Source: an uncultured Paracoccaceae bacterium
GTDB lineage: Bacteria > Pseudomonadota > Alphaproteobacteria > Rhodobacterales > Rhodobacteraceae
Direction of reading: 5' to 3'
DNA length: 31,074 nucleotides
Assembly (NCBI GenBank): GCA_937927675.1
Contig: CALBSG010000024.1
Span: 1-31,074 of the forward strand
The notes under the pieces were generated by a model. The model did not search any database, was not told where the DNA came from, and saw nothing but the letters and a program-made list of their open reading frames with translations. Positions 24,763 through 31,074 of the stretch are shown here, piece after piece (position 1 is the stretch's first letter; each line of letters begins with the position of its first letter). The translations under genes and the position numbers were made by a program.

Positions 24763-24830
24763 TTTTGGTCGCGATCAGAACAGAAGCTGGCCCAACTTTG
24801 CGGCCTTGTGCCAAAAAACCGGAGAGTAGA

Positions 24831-25703
24831 ATGACTTATGGCAAAGGCGTGGCCTTGGTTCTGGGCGCGGGCATCCTGTGGTCCGCCATCGGGATCGTGG
24901 TGCGCCAGATCGACGAGGCAGGTGCGGCTTCGGTGATGTTCTGGCGCTCGGCAGGGCTGTTGCCGGTGCTGTGGGCGTTTTTGCACTGGCGTTCGGGCGG
25001 GCGGGTGATCGCCGGGGTGCGGTCGGTCGGATTGCCCGGTTTGATCGGCGCACTGGGGCTGGTTGCGGCCTATGCCGGCGCGATCTATGCGCTGCAGGCC
25101 ACCACCGTGGCCAATGCCGTCTTCCTTTACTCTGCCGCGCCATTCTTTGCCGCCCTGCTGGGCTGGGCGGCCTTGGGCGAACGTGTGTCGGCCCCAACCT
25201 GGACTGCGATGGGGCTGGCGGGGGCTGGCATCTTCGTGATGATCGGGGGCGGGATTGACGGAGGGCGGATGGATGGCAACATCGCCGCGCTCACCTCGGC
25301 TGCGGGCTTTGCGGTGTTCTCAGTCAGCTTGCGCTGGGGCCATGTCGAAGACAGCTTGCCCACCGTGCTTTTGGGCGGAATTTTATCGATGATCGCGGCC
25401 TTGGGCCTTGCACCACTTTTGGGGCAGCCTATTGCCGCAACGGGCCATGACATTGCCATTGCCATGGCCTTGGGCGCGGTCGTTCTGACAGGCGGCATGG
25501 CCCTTTATACCTTTGGGTCCAAGGCCCTGCCCACGGCGGAACTCACCTTGATGTCCTCGATCGAAAATATCTTGGCGCCGATCTGGGTCTGGCTGTTGCT
25601 GGGGGAAACCGCATCACAAGCCACGTTGATGGGCGGGGCAATGGTGCTGATCGCGGTGATGGGCAACGCGGTGATGGGGGCCCGGCGGCAAGCGCTGGCC
25701 TGA
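24831..25703 (+). CDS. EamA/DMT-family transporter
   Basis: A 290-residue inner-membrane transporter of the drug/metabolite superfamily, with ten predicted helices in two EamA repeats. Repeat 1 opens with GVALVLGAGILWSAIGIVVRQIDEAGAASVMFWRSAG and ends with LYSAAPFFAALLGWAALGERVSAPTWTAMGLAGAGIFVMIGG; repeat 2 ends with LTLMSSIENILAPIWVWLLLGETASQATLMGGAMVLIAVMGN. These helix ends with GE-R/T are typical. The substrate cannot be predicted; amino acid or metabolite efflux is common. The start ATG 24831 follows GGAG; a longer frame from 24765 lacks support. It converges with the RpiR gene. Confidence 0.92.
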   Translation: MTYGKGVALVLGAGILWSAIGIVVRQIDEAGAASVMFWRSAGLLPVLWAFLHWRSGGRVIAGVRSVGLPGLIGALGLVAAYAGAIYALQATTVANAVFLYSAAPFFAALLGWAALGERVSAPTWTAMGLAGAGIFVMIGGGIDGGRMDGNIAALTSAAGFAVFSVSLRWGHVEDSLPTVLLGGILSMIAALGLAPLLGQPIAATGHDIAIAMALGAVVLTGGMALYTFGSKALPTAELTLMSSIENILAPIWVWLLLGETASQATLMGGAMVLIAVMGNAVMGARRQALA

Positions 25704-25766
25704 ACCTGCCAGCCGCCTCATCGGGGGATCACGCCCGACGAGCAGCCGAAGGCGTACGACGAGGCG

Positions 25767-26633
25767 CTAGCGATAGCGTCGGAATAGGCGAGTGCGGGTA
25801 TAAAGGTCTTCCAGCCGCTTCATCCGCCCCTCGGTCACCTCCCACGTCAGCCCCTGCACCGCGGTCAGCAGCGCCTCGACCATGACCATCAAGGTGACGT
25901 TGCTGTCCCAAGCTGACGGGGCCTCGATATGGCAAGGCAGCACATGGGCGGCATGGGCGGCGGCGGGGGACACCCAGCGGTCGGTGACCAGCACCACCTC
26001 TGCCCCTTGCTCGCGCGCCACCTCGGCCACCTGCACGACCGCATTTTCATAGCGCCGGATGTCGAACACCAACAGCACATCACCCGGCTTCATGTCCAGA
26101 AGCGCAGGGGGCCAAGCGTTTGACATGTCCGACATCATCTGCACCTCGGGCCGGATCACCTTCATCAAGGTTACGAAGTAATCGGCAATCGCATGGGTGA
26201 TGCGCCCGCCCATCGCAAATATCCGCCGCGATGGGTCGGCAAGCAGCGCTGCCGCTGCATCGAATTCAGCAGGATCAATCTGGGCCAGCGTCGCTTGCAG
26301 ATTGTCCATCACCGCCCCCATAAAGCGGGCCAGAACATGCCCCTCTGGCGCCGTGGCGGTGCGGGCCTGTTTGACCAAGGGGGAAACCAGCATCGCCTCG
26401 ACTTGAGCCCGCAGGCTGCGCTGAAAGTCGGGATATCCCTTGTACCCCAGCTTTTGAACCAGCCGAACCGCCGTGGGTGACGACACCCCGGCGGCGGCGG
26501 CCAATGCGGTGATCGAGCCCAGCGCCGCCACCGGGTAATTCGCCAGAATATGGCTGGCTAATTGCCGCTCTGCGCGTGTCAGATCGGGCAAGGCAAGCCG
26601 CAGTTCTTCATCCATCGGCACAGTCAACGGCAT
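25767..26633 (-). CDS. MurR/RpiR-family transcriptional regulator
   Basis: A 288-residue regulator. The N-terminal HTH_6 domain (about residues 8-85) shows RAERQLASHILANYP and the recognition region AAAAGVSSPTAVRLVQKLGYKGYPDFQRSLR. The C-terminal SIS domain (about 125-265), with RRIFAMGGRITHAIADYFVTLM, VLLVFDIRRYENAVVQVAEVA and AEVVLVTDRWVSPAAAHAAHVLPC, normally binds phosphosugars. Here the neighbours are amine and amide enzymes, so the ligand may be different. GGAG before ATG 26633 supports the start. It is divergent from the amidohydrolase gene, and the shared 115-bp region holds TTTC/GAAA palindromes that are candidate operators for both directions. Confidence 0.93.
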   Translation of the reverse strand: MPLTVPMDEELRLALPDLTRAERQLASHILANYPVAALGSITALAAAAGVSSPTAVRLVQKLGYKGYPDFQRSLRAQVEAMLVSPLVKQARTATAPEGHVLARFMGAVMDNLQATLAQIDPAEFDAAAALLADPSRRIFAMGGRITHAIADYFVTLMKVIRPEVQMMSDMSNAWPPALLDMKPGDVLLVFDIRRYENAVVQVAEVAREQGAEVVLVTDRWVSPAAAHAAHVLPCHIEAPSAWDSNVTLMVMVEALLTAVQGLTWEVTEGRMKRLEDLYTRTRLFRRYR

Positions 26634-26646
26634 GGCGTTCTCCAGA

Positions 26647-26684
26647 TTTCTGAAACGATCTTACCGGAAAACTTTCAAAAGAAA
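26647..26684. promoter_or_regulatory. Candidate RpiR operator: overlapping TTTC/GAAA palindromes
   Basis: Within the divergent spacer lie TTTCTGAAA (26647-26655), GAAAACTTTC (26667-26676) and TTTCAAAAGAAA (26673-26684), three palindromes built from the same half-site, the last two overlapping. A TTGACA box follows at 26690-26695 facing the amidohydrolase gene, but the expected -10 position is GC-rich. A/T-rich GAAA/TTTC palindromes are plausible RpiR-family sites; binding here is inferred from position. Confidence 0.45.
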
Positions 26685-26748
26685 CATTCTTGACAGGTGG
26701 GGGTGGCGTGACGGACGCTTTCCCCCAAACAGGGAGATGACTCGCAAA

Positions 26749-27528
26749 ATGCGGGCGCAAAATGACACCACCGCGCCGGGCAGGTTTCTGCCCGTGATTG
26801 AGAACACCGACGGCAAAAGCCCGGTGATATTGGTCTGCGAACATGCGTCAAATGCGCTGCCAGACCCTTGGGGCACCCTTGGCCTTGCTGCCGCGCAAAC
26901 CCGCGCGCACATCGCATGGGATCCCGGCGCGCTTGGCCTTGCGCGCGGGCTTGCCGCCCGGCTGGATGCCACGCTGATCCACGCCCCGGTCAGCCGGTTG
27001 ATCTATGACTGCAATCGCGGCCCCGACCGGCCCGGCGCCATGCCCACCCGGTCAGAGGTGCATGACATTCCCGGCAACGCCGCGATTTCACCCGAAGAGC
27101 GGCTGGCCCGCACCGAGGCGATCTACCTGCCTTGGGCCAATGGCCTGCACAACCTGATTGCAGCCCGCATTGCCACGGGGCGCCCCCCGGTGATCGTGAC
27201 GATCCATTCCTTCACCCCCATTTTTCACGGCCAGCCCCGCGCGGTGGAATTTGGCGTCATTCATGACGCGGACCCTACCCTTGCCTTGGCCATCCTTGCT
27301 GCGGCCCAAGCGCAAACCACGCTGAACAGCCAGCTGAACCAGCCCTATTCCGCCGCCGATGATGTGACCCACACATTGCGTCTGCACGCGACACCTTATG
27401 CGCTGCACAACGCCATGCTGGAAATCCGCAACGATCTCATCGCCACGACCACGGCCGAGGTCGCCATGGCAGAGCATCTTGCCCCGGTCTTGGCGGCGGC
27501 CCTGAAAACGCTGGGAGGCACCGCATGA
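26749..27528 (+). CDS. N-formylglutamate amidohydrolase family protein
   Basis: A 259-residue zinc-dependent hydrolase of the FGase family, whose characterised members (HutG type) release formate from N-formylglutamate. Family motifs are present: VILVCEHASNALP, HIAWDPGALGLARGLAARLDATLIHAPVSRLIYDCNR and PPVIVTIHSFTPIFHGQPR, with His and Glu ligands in the first and last. No histidine-degradation genes are nearby. Next to a glutamine-synthetase-like ligase, it more likely cleaves another glutamyl or acyl amide (inference). ATG 26749 is chosen because ATG 26737 abuts the only Shine-Dalgarno AGGGAG. Its stop overlaps a small ORF as ATGA. Confidence 0.88.
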   Translation: MRAQNDTTAPGRFLPVIENTDGKSPVILVCEHASNALPDPWGTLGLAAAQTRAHIAWDPGALGLARGLAARLDATLIHAPVSRLIYDCNRGPDRPGAMPTRSEVHDIPGNAAISPEERLARTEAIYLPWANGLHNLIAARIATGRPPVIVTIHSFTPIFHGQPRAVEFGVIHDADPTLALAILAAAQAQTTLNSQLNQPYSAADDVTHTLRLHATPYALHNAMLEIRNDLIATTTAEVAMAEHLAPVLAAALKTLGGTA

Positions 27529-27617
27529 TGCGCTTTTGGCAAAACAAGACAACCGAAAGCACCAAGGCCCGCGATTGCTGGCCCAGACGACCTGAATTTG
27601 GCGGCGGGTCTACCTGA
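27525..27617 (+). CDS. Possible 30-residue small protein, translationally coupled
   Basis: A short frame starting with tandem ATGs (27525, 27528). The first ATG overlaps the amidohydrolase stop as ATGA and has a strong GGGAGG six bases upstream. It encodes 30 residues beginning MMRFWQNKTTESTKARDCWP and ending in FGGGST. There is no transmembrane segment or recognised motif. It may be a real small protein, or its translation may only serve to open the leader of the glutamine-synthetase-like gene 57 nt downstream. Evidence is limited to the start-site context. Confidence 0.35.
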   Translation: MMRFWQNKTTESTKARDCWPRRPEFGGGST

Positions 27618-27673
27618 GCCCGAGTTTTTCGCGCCCGAAAAGGCGAACCGAAACCTGAATTTATGAGGCTGAT

Positions 27674-29041
27674 ATGCCCGGACTTCTGACCCTCGACGCC
27701 CTGAAAACCCTTGTCACCAAGGGCGAGATCGACACCGTCATCGTGGCCTGCATCGACATGCAGGGCCGCCTGATGGGCAAACGCTTTCACGCTGCCTTTT
27801 TCGTCGACGGCGGCCACAAGGAAACCCATTGCTGCAACTATCTGCTGGCCGTCGACATGGAGATGAACACGGTTCCCGGCTATAAATCTTCTAGCTGGGA
27901 AAAGGGCTATGGCGACTATGTGCTGCGCCCTGACATGGCAACGCTGCGCCTGATCCCGTGGTTGCCCGGCACCGCGCTGGTGCTTGGCGATCTTCTGGAT
28001 CACCACAGCCATGAGGAGGTGGAGGTGTCGCCCCGCGCCATCCTGAAGCGGCAGGTGGCCCGCGCCCGCGCCATGGGGTTCGAGCCGATGATGGCGACCG
28101 AGCTGGAATTCTACATCTTTGAAAACGCCTACGAAAACCTGCGCGATGGGGGGCTGAAAGATCTGCGCCCGATCAGCGCCTATAACGAAGATTATCACCT
28201 GTTCCAGACCACCAAGGAAGAAGGGCTGATGCGGGCCGTGCGCAACGGGCTTTATGGCGCGGGCATCCCGGTGGAGAACACCAAAGGCGAGGCGGATTCC
28301 GGCCAGCACGAGGTGAATTACAAATATTCCAACGCGCTCGACACCGCCGACAACCATGTGATCGTCAAACAGGGCGTCAAGGAAATCGCCCATGCGCAGG
28401 GCAAATCGGTGACGTTCATGGCCAAGTATGACCATCGCAAGGCCGGATCCTCGTCGCATATCCACCAATCGCTTTGGTCGCTGGACGGTAAGGCCAGCTT
28501 TGCCGACGACAAGGACACGCACGGCATGTCGGATGTGATGAAGCATTTCCTTGCCGGGCAACTGGCGCATGCCCGTGACATCACGGCGTTTCTGGCACCC
28601 TATGTGAACAGCTACAAACGCTTCACCATCGGCATGTTTGCCCCGACCAAGGCGGTTTGGTCTGCCGACAACCGCACCGCAGGGTTCCGCGTTTGTGGCG
28701 AGCATACCAAGGCCGTCCGGGTGGAATGTCGCATTCCCGGCTCCGACGTGAACCCCTATATGGCTTGCGCCGCCCTGCTGGCCGCGGGGCTTGACGGCAT
28801 CGAAAAGAAGATGGAACTGGAACCCGAACTGACGGGCGATATGTATACCGCGCAGGGCATCCGCGAAATTCCGCACAACCTGCGCGAAGCGGCGGATTTG
28901 CTCAACGCGTCTGCCATGTTGCGCGCAGCCTTTGGCGATGATGTGGTGGACCATTACCACCATGCCGCCCAGTGGGAGATTTCGGAAACCGATCGCGTGG
29001 TGACCGACTTTGAACTCCAGCGCCTCTTGGAGCGCGCATAA
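27674..29041 (+). CDS. Glutamine synthetase-like gamma-glutamyl-amine ligase
   Basis: A 455-residue member of the glutamine synthetase family, of the divergent class that ligates glutamate to amines (PuuA, IpuC, GlnA4-like) rather than ammonia. The beta-grasp N-terminus has IDMQGRLMGKRF. The catalytic domain has metal ligands E143/E145 (TELEFY), E206 and E213 (GEADSGQHE), H262/H264 (SHIHQSLW), the NSYKRF segment, and ECRIPGSDVNPYMACAALL with E351 and R353. It lacks the adenylylated-tyrosine C-terminus of GlnA. GAGG five bases before the ATG fixes the start. The context of alcohol and aldehyde dehydrogenases and an amidohydrolase suggests an amino-alcohol substrate such as ethanolamine; this is inferred. 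Confidence 0.9.
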   Translation: MPGLLTLDALKTLVTKGEIDTVIVACIDMQGRLMGKRFHAAFFVDGGHKETHCCNYLLAVDMEMNTVPGYKSSSWEKGYGDYVLRPDMATLRLIPWLPGTALVLGDLLDHHSHEEVEVSPRAILKRQVARARAMGFEPMMATELEFYIFENAYENLRDGGLKDLRPISAYNEDYHLFQTTKEEGLMRAVRNGLYGAGIPVENTKGEADSGQHEVNYKYSNALDTADNHVIVKQGVKEIAHAQGKSVTFMAKYDHRKAGSSSHIHQSLWSLDGKASFADDKDTHGMSDVMKHFLAGQLAHARDITAFLAPYVNSYKRFTIGMFAPTKAVWSADNRTAGFRVCGEHTKAVRVECRIPGSDVNPYMACAALLAAGLDGIEKKMELEPELTGDMYTAQGIREIPHNLREAADLLNASAMLRAAFGDDVVDHYHHAAQWEISETDRVVTDFELQRLLERA

Positions 29042-29048
29042 AACGTAG

Positions 29049-29097
29049 GGCGGGCTTCAGCCCGCCTTGCACGACATTCGTCGGGGTGCCCCCCGAC
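29049..29097 (+). repeat. Two short GC hairpins between the ligase and ALDH genes
   Basis: Hairpin 1 is GGCGGGC (29049-29055) / GCCCGCC (29060-29066) with a TTCA tetraloop. Hairpin 2 is GTCGGGG (29080-29086) / CCCCGAC (29091-29097) with a TGCC tetraloop. The first, within GTAGGGCGGGCTTCAGCCCG, resembles a REP-type repeat common in proteobacteria. Neither has a T-run. They could stabilise the ligase mRNA or lower ALDH expression. Confidence 0.6.
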
Positions 29098-29114
29098 CTG
29101 CGAGGAACATCCTT

Positions 29115-30494
29115 ATGAAACCCATTCAACTGATCTCCCCCGTCGATGGCAGCGTTTACGCCGAACGTCTGCCGCTGCCCCAAGACGCCGCCATTGCCGC
29201 CGCGAAACGTGCAAAAGCCGCGCAAAAGGCTTGGGCCGCCCGGTCTTTGGAAGACCGCATCGCGCTGGTCAAAGCCGGGGTCGCCAAACTGAACGAGATG
29301 AAAGACCGCGTGGTTGAAGAACTCGCCTGGCAAATGGGGCGTCCGACCCGCTTTGGCGGTGAATTTGGCGGGGTAAATGCCCGCACCGACTATATGTCAG
29401 AGATCGCCGCCGAGGTTCTTGCCCCGAAGATCGTCGAAGACAGCGACAAGTTCCGCCGCTACCTCGCGCGTGAGGCATTGGGCGTCGTGTTTATCGTGGC
29501 ACCGTGGAACTATCCCTATCTGACAACCATCAACACGCTGGTTCCGGCCCTGATCGCCGGCAATACCGTGGTTTTGAAACATGCCAGCCAAACCATGCTG
29601 GTCGGCGAACGTCTGGCAGAGGCGTTCCATGCTGCGGGCGTGCCCGAGGATGTGTTCCAGAATGTGGTTCTGGATCATGCCACCACCGAACATCTGATCG
29701 CGGGCCGCTATTTCAACTTCGTGAACTTCACCGGGTCCGTCGCCGGCGGGGCCGCGATGGAACGCGCCGCTGCTGGCACCTTTACCCCCCTTGGGCTGGA
29801 ACTGGGTGGCAAAGACCCCGGCTATGTCCGCGCTGACGCCAACCTTGACGCCGCCGTTGACACGTTGATGGACGGCGCTTTGTTCAATGCGGGCCAATGC
29901 TGCTGCGGGATCGAGCGGATCTATGTCCATGAATCGCTTTATGAGGCTTTTGTGGAAAAGGCGGTCGCTTGGACCAATGGTCTGAAACTCGGCAACCCAT
30001 TTGATGCTGCATCAACCCTTGGCCCGATGGCAAACAAGCGGTTTGCAAAGGTTGTGCGCGACCAGATCGCCGAGGCGATTGCCGCGGGCGCGAAACCCCT
30101 GATCGACCCCGCGAACTTCCCCGCCGATGACGGTGGCGCCTATCTTGCCCCGCAGGTGTTGGTGAACGTCGACCATTCCATGCGGGTGATGATGGAGGAA
30201 TCCTTCGGTCCCGTGGTCGGCATCATGAAGGTCAAAGACGACGCCGAGGCGATCCGCCTGATGAACGACAGCCCCTATGGCCTGACCGCTTCGATCTGGA
30301 CCGAAGATTACGACACCGCCGCCGCAATCGGCGCACAGATCGAAACCGGCACCATCTTTATGAACCGTGCCGATTACCTTGACCCGGCGCTGTGCTGGAC
30401 CGGCTGCAAAGACACCGGGCGCGGCGGCTCGCTGTCTTACCTTGGGTTCCTCTCGGTGACCCGTCCGAAATCCTATCACCTGAAGAAAGTCTGA
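29115..30494 (+). CDS. NAD(P)-dependent aldehyde dehydrogenase
   Basis: A 459-residue aldehyde dehydrogenase oxidising an aldehyde to its acid. Key residues are intact: VAPWNYPY with the oxyanion Asn132, K155 in VLKHAS for cofactor binding, NFTGSVAGG for the Rossmann loop, general base E229 in LELGGKDP, and the nucleophile C263 in GQCCCGIER. ESFGPVVGIMKV and NRADYLDPALCW lie in the C-terminal part. Its shorter length and FGGEFGGVNARTDY segment resemble ALDHs found with glutamylated-amine pathways. GAGGA nine bases before ATG 29115 gives the start. It follows the ligase after a 73-nt gap with two hairpins, and the alcohol dehydrogenase starts 4 nt after it. Confidence 0.94.
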   Translation: MKPIQLISPVDGSVYAERLPLPQDAAIAAAKRAKAAQKAWAARSLEDRIALVKAGVAKLNEMKDRVVEELAWQMGRPTRFGGEFGGVNARTDYMSEIAAEVLAPKIVEDSDKFRRYLAREALGVVFIVAPWNYPYLTTINTLVPALIAGNTVVLKHASQTMLVGERLAEAFHAAGVPEDVFQNVVLDHATTEHLIAGRYFNFVNFTGSVAGGAAMERAAAGTFTPLGLELGGKDPGYVRADANLDAAVDTLMDGALFNAGQCCCGIERIYVHESLYEAFVEKAVAWTNGLKLGNPFDAASTLGPMANKRFAKVVRDQIAEAIAAGAKPLIDPANFPADDGGAYLAPQVLVNVDHSMRVMMEESFGPVVGIMKVKDDAEAIRLMNDSPYGLTASIWTEDYDTAAAIGAQIETGTIFMNRADYLDPALCWTGCKDTGRGGSLSYLGFLSVTRPKSYHLKKV

Positions 30495-30498
30495 TCTC

Positions 30499-31074
30499 AT
30501 GGCCTCTCACTCGGTCCCCAACCGCAACTGGTCCTACCCCACCGCCATCAAATTCGGCGTCGGCCGCATCGCCGAACTGGCCGAACATTGCGCCGCTGCG
30601 GGCGTGAAAAAGCCGCTGTTTGTCACTGACAAGGCGCTGGCGTCCTTGCCGATCACCGCCGAAGCGGTGGCGGTGCTGAAAGCCGCAGGCCTTGGCACTG
30701 CAGTTTTCTCGGAGGTTGATCCGAACCCGAACGAGAAAAACATGGCCGACGGCATCGCCGTTTATCTGGCCGGGGGCCATGACGGTGTGATCTGCTTTGG
30801 CGGCGGCTCGGCGCTTGACCTTGGCAAGATGATCGCGCTGATGGCCCATCAGCGCAAAGACCTGTCGGTCTGGGATCTGGAAGATATCGACGATTGGTTC
30901 ACCCGCGCCGATGCCGCGAAAATCGCGCCGATCATCGCCGTGCCAACCACCGCCGGAACCGGCAGCGAAGTGGGCCGCGCGGGCGTGCTGACCAACTCGG
31001 CCACCCACAAAAAGAAGATCATCTTCCACCCCAAATTGCTGCCCGTCGTCACCATCTGCGACCCCGCACTGACC
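30499..31074 (+). CDS. Iron-containing alcohol dehydrogenase (partial, runs off window)
   Basis: ATG 30499 opens a frame that stays open to the end of the window: 192 residues of a protein normally about 380-390 long. The N-terminal domain of group III (iron-type) alcohol dehydrogenases is clear. It starts NWSYPTAIKFGVGRIAELAEHC and has SEVDPNPNEKNMADG, the cofactor loop CFGGGSALDLGK (residues 99-110) and VPTTAGTGSEVGRAGVL (148-164). The iron-binding Asp/His residues lie beyond the window. It is 4 nt downstream of the ALDH gene, so the two are cotranscribed; in this cluster it would oxidise a hydroxyl group to the aldehyde used by ALDH (inferred). Confidence 0.94.
   Translation, partial: MASHSVPNRNWSYPTAIKFGVGRIAELAEHCAAAGVKKPLFVTDKALASLPITAEAVAVLKAAGLGTAVFSEVDPNPNEKNMADGIAVYLAGGHDGVICFGGGSALDLGKMIALMAHQRKDLSVWDLEDIDDWFTRADAAKIAPIIAVPTTAGTGSEVGRAGVLTNSATHKKKIIFHPKLLPVVTICDPALT

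Noticed and set aside
24672..24986. Minus-strand 104-codon frame over the palindromic element and the DMT start
   Set aside because: It overlaps the well-supported transporter N-terminus and the inverted-repeat element; no domain or good start site.
25704..25766. Possible terminator between the convergent DMT transporter and RpiR genes
   Set aside because: Short CGCT/AGCG and CGACGAG repeats are present, but there is no stable stem followed by a T-run.
26704..26720. Possible sigma-54 promoter (GG-N10-GC) before the amidohydrolase gene
   Set aside because: GG and GC have the right spacing, but the rest of the -24/-12 consensus is poor, and such matches are frequent by chance at this GC content. 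No sigma-54 activator is adjacent.
27437..28963. 508-codon open frame antisense to the glutamine-synthetase-like gene
   Set aside because: A shadow of the conserved sense gene; low-complexity His/Gly/Arg-rich translation without recognisable domains.

Overview
The window looks like a chromosomal segment of an alphaproteobacterium of the Rhodobacterales (Rhodobacteraceae). The coding sequence is GC-rich. Several small families and gene pairings are typical of that group: an FYDLN-type acid protein, DUF6455, DUF1467 next to methylmalonyl-CoA epimerase, and a DUF1501/DUF1800 pair. I cannot name a species. There are no phage genes, insertion-sequence transposases, CRISPR arrays or rRNA genes.

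Layout. 1-5.5 kb: tRNA-Ala(GGC) and an FYDLN-type acidic protein (both minus strand), a YgjP-type metallopeptidase gene broken by an in-frame amber codon, a GntR/FCD regulator, a polysaccharide pyruvyl transferase-like protein, then a minus-strand set (DgkA, an IMPACT-domain protein, DUF6455, an M48 lipoprotein protease) and two small proteins with overlapping convergent stops. 5.5-9.2 kb: nitroreductase with an EI24/CysZ-like membrane protein, DUF1467 with methylmalonyl-CoA epimerase, an orphan receiver protein and a GNAT acetyltransferase. 9.2-13.7 kb (minus strand): DUF1501 and DUF1800, then aspS. 13.7-15.7 kb: leuA behind a leader peptide with a leucine-codon run and competing RNA stems. 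15.8-21.7 kb: mreB, mreC, mreD, mrdA (PBP2) and rodA, the lateral-wall elongation machine, followed by a DUF1345 membrane protein. 22.3-25.7 kb: a GhrA-type 2-hydroxyacid reductase, an amidase-signature enzyme and an EamA/DMT transporter. 25.8-31.07 kb: an RpiR-family regulator divergent from an N-formylglutamate amidohydrolase-family protein, a glutamine-synthetase-like ligase, an aldehyde dehydrogenase and an iron-type alcohol dehydrogenase that runs off the window end.

How the genes may work together. The last block is the most system-like part. A glutamine-synthetase-like ligase, alcohol and aldehyde dehydrogenases and a glutamyl-amide-type amidohydrolase would together allow an amino alcohol such as ethanolamine to be gamma-glutamylated, oxidised twice and released from glutamate. 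The divergent RpiR protein, with TTTC/GAAA palindromes between the two promoter regions, is the likely regulator. The leuA leader is a second notable system: two pairs of perfectly complementary 8-base arms cross each other, so they should be mutually exclusive. One pair overlaps the leucine codons and ends just before the leuA Shine-Dalgarno sequence, with no U-run terminator.

The only gap over 300 bases without a conventional gene is 13689-14099. It holds an intergenic repeat (about 13829-13871), a T-run and the leuA leader region.
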